Shown here in pieces: positions 11,136-26,800 of a stretch of DNA of 64,000 bases. The stretch spans positions 13,801,578-13,865,577 of the forward strand of contig NC_091014.1 in assembly GCF_041296385.1 (NCBI RefSeq). The letters run 5' to 3'. The position numbers were made by a program, and so were the translations under genes. Below the pieces are notes generated by a model, which saw nothing but the letters and a program-made list of their open reading frames with translations, made no database searches and was not told where the DNA came from. Position 1 is the stretch's first letter, and each line of letters opens with the position of its first letter. The stretch comes from Aphelocoma coerulescens (taxonomy: Eukaryota > Chordata > Aves > Passeriformes > Corvidae).

Positions 11136-14022
11136 ACTAACAAAACACAAACAGCTCTGCTATACCTTTTACCACGTTGCCTAACAGCATGCCAAGGCTC
11201 ATAGTTCTGGTATTTGTAAATGCTTTTGCATAATAAAATGATAACAGGATTATCAAAATTATGTTAAACAAAATCTGCTGTCTGAACTTCACCTTGAATT
11301 GGTCAGTCACTTGACACAGGCATAAATACACTGAATTTACAACTCGTTTGGACAGCAGCCTCCCATATAATATATTATTCCAACAATAATGAGTTTGAAT
11401 CCGTGTTTCTCACTAGGAAACAATCCATGATTTGTCTTACTCAGAAACAAATTACCTGCTAAGCTACATTGCTATAATATCTTCTTTAGATACAGTGTGA
11501 ATAATAATTCTTTAAACCCATTATTAAAAAAAGACATCGAAATCTAAAACCTTTCTCTTAGAGTAAAGTAACAATGAAGAGATTTATAACCCTAGCCTTG
11601 AAAGAAACCAGAGTAAGAGAGAATCTAAGCAACAGTGTAAGTACTTCCAGGATAGATGGTTGCTCTTGGTTTTTTATTACTGACTAATTTTTCCTGAGCA
11701 CAGATTTGTTTTCAGAAGTCTCTGGCAGAATGAGCATAACACTAGAATGAATTTTTGTAGGAAACTATCCTGTTGATGCTCTGAGATTCTCTAGCACTAA
11801 CACTGGATTCCCTGTGTCCCTGGTGAACAAAAAATGGCGATACTGGGTGAAACGCAACCGGACTTCAACTCTTCGTTTATTTGCTAATGACAGTTTCCAA
11901 TCAAAAGGAATACATTGGGAATTCATTTCAGTAAAGTTGCCAGGAAGGTGAACTTTTCAAATACATGCAAATAATTATTGCTTTTTTTACATGAAATATT
12001 GCTTGGGAGCTCAAATTCCCATGTCTGGAATCCCAAATTCCAAGTACTACAGATGAAGGCTTTCATCAGAGACTTGCACATCTGCTGCTGTACACAACAG
12101 AGTGGTGCTGGAAATTAGAGAAATTAATCTGTAATTTGTGTAGCTAAGAAGTTTATGGTTGATTAATAAAACATCAAACTTGAGCTAACACAACGATAAA
12201 AGAGGCTCTCTTCTCATAACTGATATTTTAATGGGGTTTTCTGAGTGATACAGTTTTTAAGATTTTGTGAAATACTGCAGCAAGTAAACAAAACCAAAAA
12301 AATGTAAGTTTGTTCTTGCAAATCTCTCCTTTTCAACTGAGGAACTTTGAGTAGCAGGTCCACTGTTGCATTTAGTCCAGTCCCTTCTACCTTTATGGAA
12401 GGGACACTTCCCATGCACTGCTTGGGATAAATTTACAAGTGTCAGGGTAAATCAAACAGATTTTCTATAACCTTGGTTTTCTGAGCACTCTCTTTGACAA
12501 AAATATCCCAAGTATTTGCTCCAGACAGAGTCCCCTGGAATGAGCAGTGACATCCCATATGTGACATAAATCTTCCCAGTGCAGTCTAAGTAAAACTGAC
12601 CAAGGATGGATTCATAACAGATACTAGATTTCACAAAAAGTTACGTAAAACTACTACAAGTATAATTAGCAATTTCCCATTTTGAATGATCATCAACCAT
12701 CTGCTGGTCTCTGGAAAAAAAAAAATCCTATGTCTGCACAGAGAATGGCTGAAATCTTGAAAAACTATAATGGAAAAACAAAGTACCGTAAGCTAGAAGG
12801 TACCTTGTCACTATGGATGGGAGGGATGTGGCTGTGATGCAAAAGAATTGAAGCAAGACCCATGAGAGATATGGAAGGAATAGCAGTAAACTGTTAGCTG
12901 GTGAAGGTGTGTGGATCACAGAGGTACAATTATAAATTTAGAAGAAAATAAGAAATATCCAATAACAGTATCTAAAAACAATGCTGTAGAAATAGCAGCA
13001 CTAACTGTGCAGTACCACTTGTTTGACACATGCTAAGAAAACAGGCAGACTTCATCCACTGGCAAAGATAACTCTTATGTTATTCCTGTATGAAGACTGT
13101 TAAAAACAGTATATTGCAAACAAAAATTAAAATGTTTTAAAATACAGCTGGTGATGTATGGCTTTCAGCTTCCAGGTACATCCATTTCTGAGGATCTCTC
13201 AGTCAAACAGCTCATAGTAAGTTTGGATTCCTTACATGATATTGCTGCCCTTTTTTTTTTTTAATTTTATTGACGTGAGGCCAGTCCCTTGCATTTAAAC
13301 AGAAGACCTGGGTTTATGTATTAATAATACCCAGTGGACACATGTTAACATGGACCTTTTACCTTAAGAATTTCAAATGGTCTATTTATTTCTGTCTCTC
13401 AATATGCATTCCATTTGACCATTGTTCTGGCTGTATTACTGACTTCATAATTCCTAAACTAAGAGAAATAGAAAACATCGTAAATATTTTAGATACATTT
13501 AGTAAACCAGAACATGAGGTTTTTTTTAGTTAATTCACAGATCTTTTCATCTGTGCTTACCACAAAAATTTTCATGCTGTCTTGCTACAGAGAAATACCT
13601 TACTTTTTTGCACCTGTCCATAGTGTTGCAGAAAATTGTTCTTCAATACTTCTTACGCTGATATCTGGTCTTTTGAGGAATTTACAATAAGAATGCGGTA
13701 AAGAACTTTGACCTGTTGGTTTTAGGAAGCAAGATTGAAACTGCTCTTTTATTCCAGGCTACTTCATGTGCTTTGTTATGCACAACAAAATACATTAAAT
13801 GTCAGAAAATCTTAGCTTTTCAAATGCTAAGCTTTGTCTTGTTGAATGGTATTTTAAATGAACCACACCTACATTTCTTAATAGTCTCTTTAAAATATTA
13901 CACATGGTTTAAAAAAACATTTTTACCAATTAGGACTTCTGAAACTTGTACCAAAGTAAATGAGAAAATGCCATTTTAATTTTTGGGAACATACTTAAAA
14001 AAGATCCTGTGTAAAGCCTTGC

Positions 14023-14040
14023 ATTCCTGAACTCAGGAAT
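14023..14040. repeat. Short inverted repeat
   Basis: Eight bases (attcctga) are followed after two bases by their exact reverse complement. A 9-bp piece (gcattcctg) is repeated 28 bp downstream. No function is implied. Confidence 0.7.
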
Positions 14041-17000
14041 CCATGTCTGCATTCCTGGTGTCAGGCATGCTGAACAATGCTGCTTCATGACTTCATGACA
14101 AGTACAGGTTTGGTATTTGGTACTGGTTTAACTTAGTGTCTTTTCCTGTGCCCCTCCATGCAGTGGGAGTGTGTATATGGTCATTCCTCACCTAAAGTAA
14201 GAGTGGTGATTTCCAGGCCATAGAAAGCTCATCACTTGCAGCCACACTGGTATCATCTTTCTCTTGATCTCCCAACTCCGTCCCCTCCTGGCTGAGGAGG
14301 GGTTTCCTAAAACACATGCTCAGCTGGAGCTTCTTGCCAAGCCTGAGCTGCAAATTCTTCTCCATTTGTATATAATAATCCTTCCCAGTATGGTCCTCTA
14401 TATTGAGACATCCAAGATAATACATTAAAGACACCTAAGCTGCTGTCAACTTTCACTGTAATGGACCTAAAAGTTCAGAAATAATTAATGCAGGGAGAAA
14501 GAGGGATGGACAGGCAGCATTTTCACTCCAGGAATACTTCTTAGGCTACATTAAATTGAATTTCCCTGCATGTTTTGTCTTTCTGTTTTTAACTGACACA
14601 GGCACCTTTTAATGCTGGTGACAGAAAATTTTAATATTAGCAACTGTTTGGAAACTGAACAGTTGCCCATGAAATGGATCTGTACTGTGTCACCATGTAC
14701 AGCAGTTACTCATTTTAAAGCAGCACCCTCCTAACCAAAGGACACACATAATGAAGAAAAATTACCCCAGTCACTGTTATTTCAGAAGTACTAGCAGATG
14801 GAATGAGCTTGCAGTTAATTCTTGCCCCATTAACCTCTGATCCTAAAGGAGCTCTGTGGTCTTGAGCATGTTAATGACATTAAGTAGGTACATGACAGGT
14901 CTTTGCTGAGAACCCCTTGCCCAGCCTAAGGATGCTACAACTAACAAGATATCCATTTTCTTTGCAAAACTGAGCAGAAGGTGTTCCAAAGCACTCTGCC
15001 ACAGTTTGGGCATGGCTGCCAGAAGAGATGGGAGTGATGTCCCACGTGCTGGAGGGAAGACCTGGAAACCTCTGGGCCACAGCCTCTTGAGACCAAGGGA
15101 TCCCTCAGAGCCCACACACCTTCCCGAGACTCAACATCACCCAGCACAACAACAGGAGGGAAGGCTGCTAGATGTCAGGTGGACAGGATGAAGCGTTTTT
15201 GGAATATTTGGGTAAAATACTAATGGAAATTTCTAATTTTCATATGTAGATGCCTTTTGTTATAGAAGAGTATCTAAGTTTTGTTTACAAACTGGGTAGA
15301 ATTATCCATTGCAAACGTCCTATTCCAATTTATTTTTAAGTAAAGATTTTTAAAAATCCCAACACCTCTTCCAGCTTTGTGTAAAAAACTTAATATCTAT
15401 TTCAATTGATTTTTTTCTCTCATTCTAACAAATATTAGGAAATATTAATGAAAGGGCACACAAGATATGGCATGAAAGCTGGGACAAAAGGGTCCTGAAG
15501 TCTGATTTCTCTTCTTGTCCAGAGATATGCTATTTGTTTTATTGTCCTTTGTTTCCACTGAGAACAAATGTTTAAAATAGTGAACAAAAAGAAGTCTTTC
15601 ATTTTCAAAAAACATGTTTTTTTCTAGTTTTGATTTATATAAACATTAGTATTCTCCCATGAATGTAATTCCTTCCAGCCATTTAAAATATGTGATGACT
15701 ATTTTGTTAACTCCAAGAAATGTCAAAGAGGACATGTCCCCCTTCTTGCAGCAAATTGATGAGAAAACTTCTAACAAATGACAACCCTAGTTCCTGCATA
15801 ATTAACACTTCCAATAAAGTGCGTCACAAGCACAGAGATTTAAATCTTCTTGCTTCAAAATTACCATTATATGTGAATGATATTGTCAGGAATTCATATA
15901 CACATGGAGTAATAGTGAGGTGAAAGTGCATTTTCATTGCCAATCCTAAATTTAGGCTTTGTAAGAATAATTGTTTTACAAAAGCCAAAGGGAAGAGAAA
16001 TACATAAAATTTGTAAAAGAGTAAACAGATACTAGTTAAATATTCTGATAGGTTTTTCAGTGCTCTGGATTTCAATGTACTAATTCAAGAGAAATTTAAA
16101 GAGTTAAGAAAAGAAAGACTAAAATAAAAGTTTATTTATATTTCTGCTTAGAAGTAAGAATAACATTTAGAAATACTAGAAAGTATTGGATTTTTAAAAT
16201 GTAATTTAAATAGTCAAAAATTGTACTTATTGCAGAGAATAGGCAAGACTTGTCTTTAAATTTATAGATTCCCTTAAGAATAGTTTTAAGTATATTCATG
16301 TAAATATATTCCTTTTTGGCTTGTGGTAAAAATAATGATAGCATTTGCACCCAAATATATAAAACCAGAAATGTTATTCACTTGACAAACTGCACTGTAT
16401 TGCTATCTATTATTCTTGCAGAGAACATAAGGGCATATAGAGTGGGTCTGAAATGCAATCAGAAGAGGTATTGTAAAGCATATTTTTGACACCATCTAGC
16501 CCAGTCTACACTTAAATGAGAGATTGGTGCCTCTTATGAATTAAACATAATTCTTGATTTATGTTCTGTTACCCTTGTATCAAAACCCATAGTTCCAGAG
16601 CAATGTCACTGTGAATTCATTTAATGATATTGATGATACACCTAACACAGAGAATACAAAGTAACAAGCAGTGCAGAGCATGGCTTTATAAATCACTCCT
16701 ACAGGGCATTAGGCAATAAATAACAAGCCATTAATTCACTCTAAATTATGCTAAAACATGAAAACTACTTGTGCAGCAAATTATAAATACCTGCCATTTC
16801 TAGTAAAAAATGTGAAACTTCTGACCAAGGAATTTTATCAAATCACAGCATAAATATCAGACTTCATATTAAGTAGGCTTGGAATAAACCTTCTTTCTTT
16901 AAAACAAGACACAGATTGCAAAAACAATATAGCAGTTAAGTCATCCTCACAGCAGCCCAAGAACCCAGTGTATCAAACCACTTCCAATGCCTGTGTTTCA

Positions 17001-18985
17001 TCTGTCTGCTTCTCAAGCTCCTGACTGCACAGGCACCTCACCCAACAAATACTGGTGTTGCTGCAGCTCTTCAGCTAAATATGAAGACCCAGGTCCTGAG
17101 AGTGCTTGCACTGTGAGTTATCAGCACCATATCCCATGGGAAGCTCCCATGCCCTCTGTGTACACCAATACTCACAATATTCTTCATGAGGCTCTCTACC
17201 CACACAATGCCATCTCGTGCATGGGATTTAAAACAGCAGAATCTGGTCTAACAGAGACTAGGAAACATTTTCCATGAGAAAATTTAAATTGGAGGGCAGT
17301 GAATGATTAACTTACACAAGATCTGATGTTGAAGATTGTTAAGAGTTGTTATGGTTGAGAGCCTTTGGCAGAGAAACCTGGTCTACTTTGTAGTATTTGT
17401 GGAAATTATATTTTAAGTGTTGGCTTTTCTGCAATTACTCAGCAAGAGTTCTGTATCTTTTTGTCTGTGTCTAAGAAATGGTAAAGTAAACTCCAATTAT
17501 ACTTACTGGTTAAAAGTTTTTGAATCTTTTAGAAACTCAATTTCATACAGTCTACAATTTGTTAGGTAACAACTGTAGAGTTGGATTATGACCTCTTCTC
17601 ATGAACAATGTCATGAATGTAACAACCATAAAAGAAGAGTTTGATTCCCTGGGAATCATCTCTCCCTCCTTGTTGATCTGCTAAGGGCTACAAGGGACAT
17701 GATGAGAGAAAAGTAATTGTGCTAAAAAGAGTACGACTGTAAGCCTAAGAAATTTGGTTAATGGACCATGCACTGACCACGCTGACTGAAGCCCAAATAT
17801 TGCTCTTTCAGGATACTTAGCCTGGCTAGTCAAAAAACAGGGAAAAAAGCAGTCTGACAATTTGTATGCTACTTTGGGTGGCTGTTTTATTCCTCCATTA
17901 ATCTATTAACACAAAGGGCAAATTTTCCCATTAAAAATGACAGTGAGAAACCTGAAGGCTGAGACTGAGTGCAGGAGATGGACACTGTCCCCATTTCATA
18001 CACATGAAGATAAAACCTTTCCATGATCACTTTTTGCCTTAGTTATGCAACAGTGCTTAAGTAAAAGAAATAAAATGCATTGAATTATTACAACAGGATC
18101 TGTCAAGCCTTGGTTTGGGCTTCCCCAAACTGCTTTGGCTCCTCTAGCTCTGCTCCTCTCCCCAGAAAACTGTAATCTCTAGTACTAAGTCACCTCCTAA
18201 ACTGACATTTTGATAGTGAAAATTTGGAGGATTGCCACAGGCACAGACATGCCAGTAAAATGGAAGAAAACAGCTCTGTATGAGCAACAAAGTTGTCACT
18301 CAAGGGTTTCTACTTTTCCCATATTTCTGTAGGCAAGGTGCTCACTTTCTGCACAAATTCTTCCAAGGCCTGGCTTAACCTGCACCCCTACAAGTTTTGC
18401 TGTCTCACCAAAAGCTCACTGCTCTTTTTTCTTTCCTAGATTGTATTTTTGTGTCCCCACCCATTTCTGTATTTCCCAAAATAATCTTAACAATATGCCA
18501 ATGAGGAACACAGTAAACAGTTCTTTCTGACTATCTCATCTGGAATTATATCTCCCGTTTTAACTTCTCCTTTGAAAAGGAACCACTTAGTCTAACATTG
18601 TTTCAACAACATTTTTAGAATAAAAATGTAATTATACTCTGCATATATGAACCTCAATGCTAAAATTTAGCTTCATCTATCCATAACTCTGCATCAGTTG
18701 CTGGGAGACAAGAGATTATGGTACTCACTGTTGTTCTCTTGCTTTGTATTTCAACAGCCTCCAACATCCCTTGGCATACTAACAGCTGCACAGTACTTTT
18801 GCTCTTTAATTTGTTTCAGTGATTGTGTGAGCAGATTGAGGTCAGTATAATGCCCTCGAAATTCCTAGTGGCAAACCACTTGTGTTATGGACATTGAATC
18901 TGAGATGCCCATAGCCCAGACTTCTCTACATAAAAAAATACCGACTCTGACCCAGTTATCCTGCTTTGGCCCAGGTTATTCTATT

Positions 18986-19001
18986 AAAAAAAAAAAAAAA
19001 A
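18986..19001. repeat. A(16) homopolymer
   Basis: An uninterrupted run of 16 adenines. I do not recognise a retrotransposed body next to it, so it is listed only as a simple repeat. Confidence 0.95.
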
Positions 19002-19717
19002 GTTCCAAAGAAACACAGCAGCAGAAACCTATATATTGCAAACATTAGATATAGGCAAAGCATCAGGATCCCAGTCTATAGAGACCAGGCTCAACTCTAA
19101 AATTCATCAAAATAAAGTTCTAAAGTATAAATACAGATTCCCTGTATGAACAATGACAGCCCAAGCCATTACCAGTTTTCTAGCTGCCATCTGAGCTATA
19201 CTTCCTAATTCTCACAAAACCCTGAAATTAAGTACTGCCAGCAGCAAAAGCTACACTTCTCATGCTTTGCCTTAGTAATAACTAAGCAACTAGTAATACC
19301 TAGTAATAACAGCAATAACGCTGTAGCTGAAGACAGCTATTCTTAGTTTGATATTATTTTGCTAACATTACTGCTGATTTAACTTTGCCCATGCAGACTC
19401 TCTGAATTCATAACTTCACATCCATGCACCAGGCAGTCAGCTTTCTGGGGGGGCATTGTCTGGGTATGCTGCCCAGCCCTGGCTTGAAGTGCTCTGCTCT
19501 TTGGCAAGTGCTCACTGACAGTGAATCTGCAGGAATGCACAGACATGAAAGGTATTATTACATTGCTATTTGTTATGCTAATTTTGTTAAGGGCCTGTCG
19601 AAATTTCATTATAAACCATATTTTCAAGGAGCTCATAAATCAACCATGAAATGTATTCTGTGCTCACACTTTTACAGACTGAATAAGAGCCAATGACATG
19701 ATTTTGACAATTTAAAG

Positions 19718-19736
19718 AAAAAAAAAAAAAAAAAAA
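19718..19736. repeat. A(19) homopolymer
   Basis: An uninterrupted run of 19 adenines followed by 'gataaagaggg'. No clear parent sequence for a retrocopy was recognised upstream. Confidence 0.95.
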
Positions 19737-22700
19737 GATAAAGAGGGTTTATTAAAATTCTATTTATTAATTTTTCAAATATAACTTGAAAGTTTAAAGA
19801 TACTATTAAAGCACTGCTAAACAGGGCACTGCAAATATTCCAGCACTTGCAAACATTGAGCTTCACTTACTCTATAATTTTGTTACTGTCTGGAAATCTA
19901 ATTAAACTCATGAAAACTTAATAAACTTGGCTAATATCCCTGTTTTGGCTGAGGTTTTTATCATTCTCTTTCCCTCTGTCACTGGGTGTTCAGTACTCCT
20001 GAACCTTCCAGCTTCACACAAAAGCTCCATGCAGCTGAGAGCCCCAAGATGTGCTACAGCCTTTGGAGATCCAGGGCACGCACAGCTCCAGGACTGGCTC
20101 TCAGGTCAAAGGGACCATTAACTGCTCTGTCCTGGCTTTGGCACTCCCTGGGAGCTCCAGTTGGGAATTCACATTCCAATTCACATTCTCCAACAGAAAA
20201 ACCATGCTGCCAAAAGTGAGACAAAAACCCAGCCTTGAAATCCAGCTTGACTACCTGTGAGATAGATAGGCATCAAGAGCAGTGAGTTGCTGATGCAAAT
20301 TAATTACCTTTACCAAACTAAACTACTGCAACTTAACCACCTTTACTGACCACTATAATAGCCATCCAGTTGCCATCTATGTTGTATTTGCATGATGTAT
20401 GTCGACCTCAGAAGTACTTGCTTATGATTTTTTAAATTTATTTTGTATTTCTTCTCCTAGTCCATAGGGTTTGTAGCCAAAAGTATTTCAGAGCTCAGAA
20501 TATAGTCACAACCAGCAAATCTAGCTACTAGTTAGATCCCTGGTGGGTTACAAATTAACAACAGAAATATCCTTACAAATACAAAAAACATTCCTGACAT
20601 ATCCTAAATATTAGCAAGAGTGAAATCTTTTTTGTTATTTTTATTTCATTCAGCAAACACATACTGAAAATTTTAACTGTAAAGTGTCCTCCTGTGAGAT
20701 GCTTTGTTTTTGTATCACAGCAAAGCATTAAAAGATCAACCCTTAAAAGCTTAACAACAAAAAAGACCAAGTGCAATCTACATACACTGAAACTAATTAC
20801 TTTTATGACAATCTACTTATCCACCACATTAGTCTGGCAACCTAATACATGAACTCCCAGAGCCTTAGTGTCTACAGGTTGTGCCATATGGCATTGTAAA
20901 GTTAGATTTAGATGTGATTTCAGTACCACAATAGTTATGTCTTTAAAGGCACAAATAAATGTACTAATTGATACATGAAGAATTAAATAATTTTAGAAAT
21001 TTAACATTAAATAACTTGCACTTTTCTGAAGTGTGACTCATGGACACCACAGTGCTCTGCCAGGATTATGACATTTTTCATTATTGATGGGTCTGTTGCT
21101 GCCACAGGAGAGCTAAGAATGAACCTTGTAAAAAGGAGAAAATACTGACATGGATGTTTCTGTGCATTATTGGAGAGGGATTGAAAAAAAATAAAAGAGG
21201 AACTGTTATGTTAGAGAAAATGCCAGCAAGGAGAAATATTTGTGACACCACATTTCATACTCCCTAAAAAAGACACTGAAATCCTTGCACAGGCTAGATG
21301 AAATGTAATGTATCCTTGATGCACTTCAGAACAAGGACAGTGTAATCATGGATTCTGGATCTATTTGCTCTCCCCTCATAAGAAATAAAGCCAACATTCC
21401 TCATCCATCAGCATGGACAATGGCTCACAATGATAAATTATTGGTTTCTAGTCAAGGGACACCTCATGTGGCTTTGAAAGAGAGAGGAGGATTGGAACAC
21501 CATGTCCTCCCCCTTCCAATGCAATCCAAGATGCAGATCTCTTCTGGTGGAAGGGTCAGGAGCCACCCCAGTGCAGTTGTAGCCTCCAGTCCAGATGGGC
21601 AGAGACCTCTGAGCAGTTACAATCACAGCCAAGTTAAGCAGGAGAGAGATGTGAGCTACAGACAACATCAGCTGACAGTGCAAGGAGCAACTCAGATGCA
21701 GAGTTGTCTTTTCCACCCTTTTACTTGCCTGACTCTGGGACTCTTGAAGCTGAGATCAATCTGAAAAAAAGTTCCCTAACAAGTTAAAGGCTCCACAGAA
21801 TAAGAAACCCAGTGCTCAAAGCCACTGGGAGACATACCATTCTTAAGTAATGACATTTCGTCGTGTTAAATAACAGCAGAGCTCCAGCCTTTTGGAGCCT
21901 TTTTTGAAACAAAAAAAGGCAACAATTTGCACATAATATTTAGAATGATGACCTAATTGCCCATACTATTTAAAACATGAAGTTCTGGCTAAGAGTACTG
22001 GCAACCCACAAAACAGTGCCAGCTCCAAGAGAAAAGGAACAGTAGCTCCAGAGCTGGACACTTCACCCGAAGGAAAGGTCAGCTCCCCCTGGCAAGCAGG
22101 AAAATATCCGAACAGATTTCATGGCTTCTGGCAAGGTAAAGTGTCACAGCTGAAATGTCTGTCCTTGCAGAAATCAGGGCTGAAATTTTACATGACTTTC
22201 AGCATGCTTCAATTGCCGCAAGGGGATCTGGTGGTATGTAGGGCACATGGGCTGGGAGAGCAGCTGAGGAAGCCCAGGCCTAGATGCACATGGGTGCCTC
22301 ACTGGAACTTTCCCAGGCATAGGGATTCAGGCACATGTAGTTTTCACAGTTGATGAAGGGAAAAGGTCTCTCCCAAAATCTCAGAAGGGACACCAGTAAC
22401 TGACCAGCCATGCTCCCACATGTCTGTGTGTCCTGAATCCAGGACCAAGCAAAGTGGCCTCAGTCACTTCACTAAGCCACGTGTATTCATGACCCTTTTC
22501 TCCAGATTTTCAGTAATAAACCAAAAGGCAAAGCACTGAGCCTGGAAACAGCTGATATTGACTCAGTTCCCAACTTGGTCCAAGGTCTCACAGAACAGGG
22601 CTTTTCCAGCTTACTTATGAGCTAAAACCTTCCACTAAACCCTGGCACCATGCAGCTTCTTACAGCCAGAGGAAGGAGTCAGAAAAAACCCCCCTGAACA

Positions 22701-25700
22701 ACAACAATGAAAACCCTAGAAGATGGAAAAAGGATCTAACATTTAATCCTTAATCCTTCCATGGGGCCACATGTCTCTGTGTCACACCATGTTGTACACA
22801 GCAGAGATCTGAGCTCCATCTCCTCCTAACCCAGAATGACTCCAGGCAAAGCCACCTACAATATTTCAGCTTTCTCCAACCACTTCCTAAAGCTAACACC
22901 ATGAGACTTAATGAGCATACCCACAGCCCAGACACAACAGCTGCCACCACTTCCAAACCCAAATTCAACCCTGCAGATGCAGGTCAGGTATATCTGAGCC
23001 ACAGCCACCAGCACATCATGCTGTGTGACTGGGTTTACAAACTTGGCCTATACAGCAGCAGAGACCAGGCTTGGAGCAGGTATTCTCCAGGCATCTGAAA
23101 TGGTGTTGGAAACCATGAAGAAGAGACACATGTGGTGACCCCTACCTGACAAGCTCCTCCTGGGGCTGGAAGCTGCAGGGGTAGCTAATTGTTTTCATTT
23201 GCTATGCTATGAGATCTCCATACTCCCTTCCCCCAGACCAGGGAAGTACTGAGCATTTAATATTCTTTTAAGACTTGGCTCGGCTTCACTAAAGACAGTT
23301 ACTATAAAATCAGCACACTGAAAAATCCCTAATGTTTGTTGATAGTATTTGTAAAGGATGAGCATTGCTTTCACTCTTTTTAAGAGAATAAACCTTTCTA
23401 ATTATTGTACACAACCAAAGAGGCAGATATGGTCCTCTGTTTTAAATACACTTCAAATAGTTTTTGGTTTATTTTGTTTGTTGTTGTTTTGCTTTGTTTT
23501 TAAAGTTCAGTATCTTATAGAGATGTCATTTTCCCTTTTGGGTTTGGCAAATTTCCAAATTCTAAGGAAATTTCCCAGTACTTCACATGCTGTCACAGCA
23601 TCTTCAAGCTATCTTTACAGCTCTTCCATCGTATTTTGTGTAAAGAAAAACTTTTATCTCATCATTGCAGCAGCTGCTAATGAAGATCTCTAGGCTTTCT
23701 TCTAATTGATGAAGAGAGAATGACAAATATTTTAAGTATCCATTAAACTGTGCTAAATCAATGGTGATTTACACAGAATTTCTATAGGAGCATACAGCAC
23801 ATCCACTTTAATATCAAGTGAGTTAATTGTGATCAATGACACTACAGCAGAAGGCAAATGAATTCTTAATGACAAGAAACTTCGCATGTTACAAAAATAG
23901 AAGCTAACAAGAAACCTCTTTGCTGCATTTTCCACACTACATCATTAGTAACGACTATACTGAAAAAACTAAAAGGAAAACATGAGCATTTTAAAAAATC
24001 CTATGGATTGATCGATTTTGCAAAACATCGTAGGATAAGGAAAAAAATGACAAGCTTTTTTATCGTTTTTTTTTTACATATTTTGGAAATGTGTTTTAGC
24101 AGGTGTTAGATTAATTAAAAAGTTATCATCACAGAATTCAGGGCTATTTTTTTAGCCACTGAATACAAGACTGGGGTCTCTATGGGTGTCCTTGTCTCAC
24201 TTTTACAACCTCTTTTGTTTGACTTGTAGGTTTTAATGTGCATCATAACACCTCTCATCCAGCAGTAAGAAATTCTCTGGGGAACACTAGCAGAAAATAG
24301 GACATTGAGTCCATAATTAAAGTAATCTCTTCCCAGGCAGATGCTTCAGTTGGCTCTGTTATCACATATTACAAAAGGCATCTTGAGGCCTATATAATGT
24401 GTGGCAAATGGCTTTGGAGATGAGAAACAGCAATTTTTCATCTAATTTTGATCCATAGACATGTAAGTACTGTATTGCCACTTCTTGGTATGAAGCCAAA
24501 TAACTATTGTGGTTGTTGAAATAAGCTTGGCAGTAACCAAAATTAAAGAGTACTCCAGCTTTTATCATCAGTCAGGAAAGCCTTTTTCTAGCCATCTTTG
24601 CACTTAGCAAATAAGCATGCCATCTCAAATATGTGAGTTAATGCCTACATCTGGATTTAGAAGAAAAGCTTTATGCAGCTTAACTCACCATACATATTCT
24701 CTCTCTATTTGCGTGTTAAAACCATCGTTCAAATTATGGCCCTGACATCTTCACTGCTTTGCCAAACTGTCTGTGATATTGGTTGGAAGTGTTTCTATTG
24801 TTTATTTTTTGTATTTTAGGATGTTTAGGACACTGCTCTTTGAATGTGTAAGTAGGTTCTGCAAAGTAATTTGTTCATATAAGTTATAATGCTTTGCATA
24901 AACACTAATGGTGATAGGAGCTGGCTGAATTTGTGTAGCATGTTTTTAGTTCCTGACTGCAGCAATGTGTTCAATGTGGGCAAAATTCTACCTCAGACTA
25001 CTGAGGTACAGAAAATAAAGACAGAGAATGACTTTCTTCCATTATTCATTTCTTCAAATTTGTTATTTTAAACTCTTCCCTATTTGGATGGGAAATCACA
25101 GAGATTGATGGAGACCTTCTTACTCTTTAAGACTTTTTAAATGCATTTTTCACAGAAAATGGCTCAAATGAATGTACATTACTACTTGTGCTAAACAGCT
25201 TATGTTCATCTAAGAGGGATATTCGGAAGGCTATAACAGAAAATTTATTTGTTACATTTCTAGTAAGAACTAAAAAGATTGAAGCCACTCCAAAACAATA
25301 CAGAAAACAATGCCATCAACCCAAAAACATAATGTTACAGTGCCATGGTACCTGTAAAATATGTAATGAAAACAGCCATTAATCAGCAACAACAGCCACA
25401 AAATGGTACATGAAATACTTCAATAATATGCTTTTAAATAAAAATGTATTATTATTTGAATAATAGTGTAGCATCTTCAAGCCTTCTTCTAGGTGATAAC
25501 TCTGCTGTACAAGAGAGTTCATTCTGTCAGCTAATTTGAGGTCATGGTCATTCTGAACACTCAAATTCAAAACTTCCCAGCAGGAGGGCAGCAAAAGCTG
25601 AACAAATGTTTTTGATATCTTCAAGTTTAGGCTTCCTTTCTTTTTTGTTTTTAAACTTTTACTAGAACTCACTGTGAGGAGACTGTTGTTATACAGACAA

Positions 25701-26776
25701 AGGGAGAATTCTGAATATTACTGCATGTCTACATAATACTTTGTAGATCACTCTATTAAAGTTCTTCCAAATAAACAAGGTGAGAAAAAGAAGTTAATTT
25801 GTGTGAATGGAGAATATGGTCAGAACATCCTTATATGTCCTTGCCTGTGTACACAAACAAAACAGAATTCAAACAAATAATCTGCAGGCATGAATTTTAA
25901 AAAATACAGAAAGTGTTGTCTGTGCCTTTGATGACAGCATGAACAAGCATGATTGCTCTGCTGGGTCAAGGCCAGTTCTCAGCACCCTGCAGGATTGAGC
26001 TCTTCACCAAGGCATTTAGCAAGAAGTTAAGGACTTCCCCAAAACAAGACAATGCACTTAACTCCAGCTCATTCATGCACTGGACACATTATCTGCTTAA
26101 GACATGGCATTGAAATGATCAGTCCACCAGGAGACATTCCAGAATTACCAGGGACTTCCATGCAGACACGGTATTTAGTTTTACAGGCTTGTCTGCATGG
26201 ACAATTTATCTCTCTATAACATCTCTTACAATTGTCCTCTGCTTTTGCTTGTATTCGTGTTTTATGCACTATATAGCTACCTGCAGAGAATGGTTCCCCA
26301 CATGTTTCGGGCTCACTCTTTCTATAGCTAACATTCCAAAACAACTCCCCCAAACTGGTTTGTGGCTATTTCAGGATATCATTTTGAAAGGTTTGTTATT
26401 GTTCTCATTATTACTTGGCAAAAGACATTTCATTCAACTGCTCTGATACAGAGGAAAGCCTGTTAGTGGAGACAAAATGTTGGGTATGTGTGCAATATAT
26501 TCTGTACTCCAATCATGTTTTCAAAATTAAGCCATTTTGAGAAAAGGGGAAGACAAAGCAATGCTTTGAATGAAACAAAGGTTTATGCTGTTGATGAACT
26601 AAAATACATTCTGAAAAATCACCCTGAGGGTAAATTTCAGAGATATTTTTATCAAAATTCAAGTACGAATTTTAAACACAATTACTGATAACTGATTCAC
26701 AGGTTGTGAATTGATGGTCTCATGCACAAAAATAATGAGAATGTTGTGCAGAAAGGGAAGAAAGTAAAATCCAATC

Positions 26777-26800
26777 TCTAGAATTGCTTCTAGAATTGCT
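26777..26800. repeat. Perfect 12-bp tandem duplication
   Basis: Two exact, adjacent copies of tctagaattgct. Confidence 0.95.
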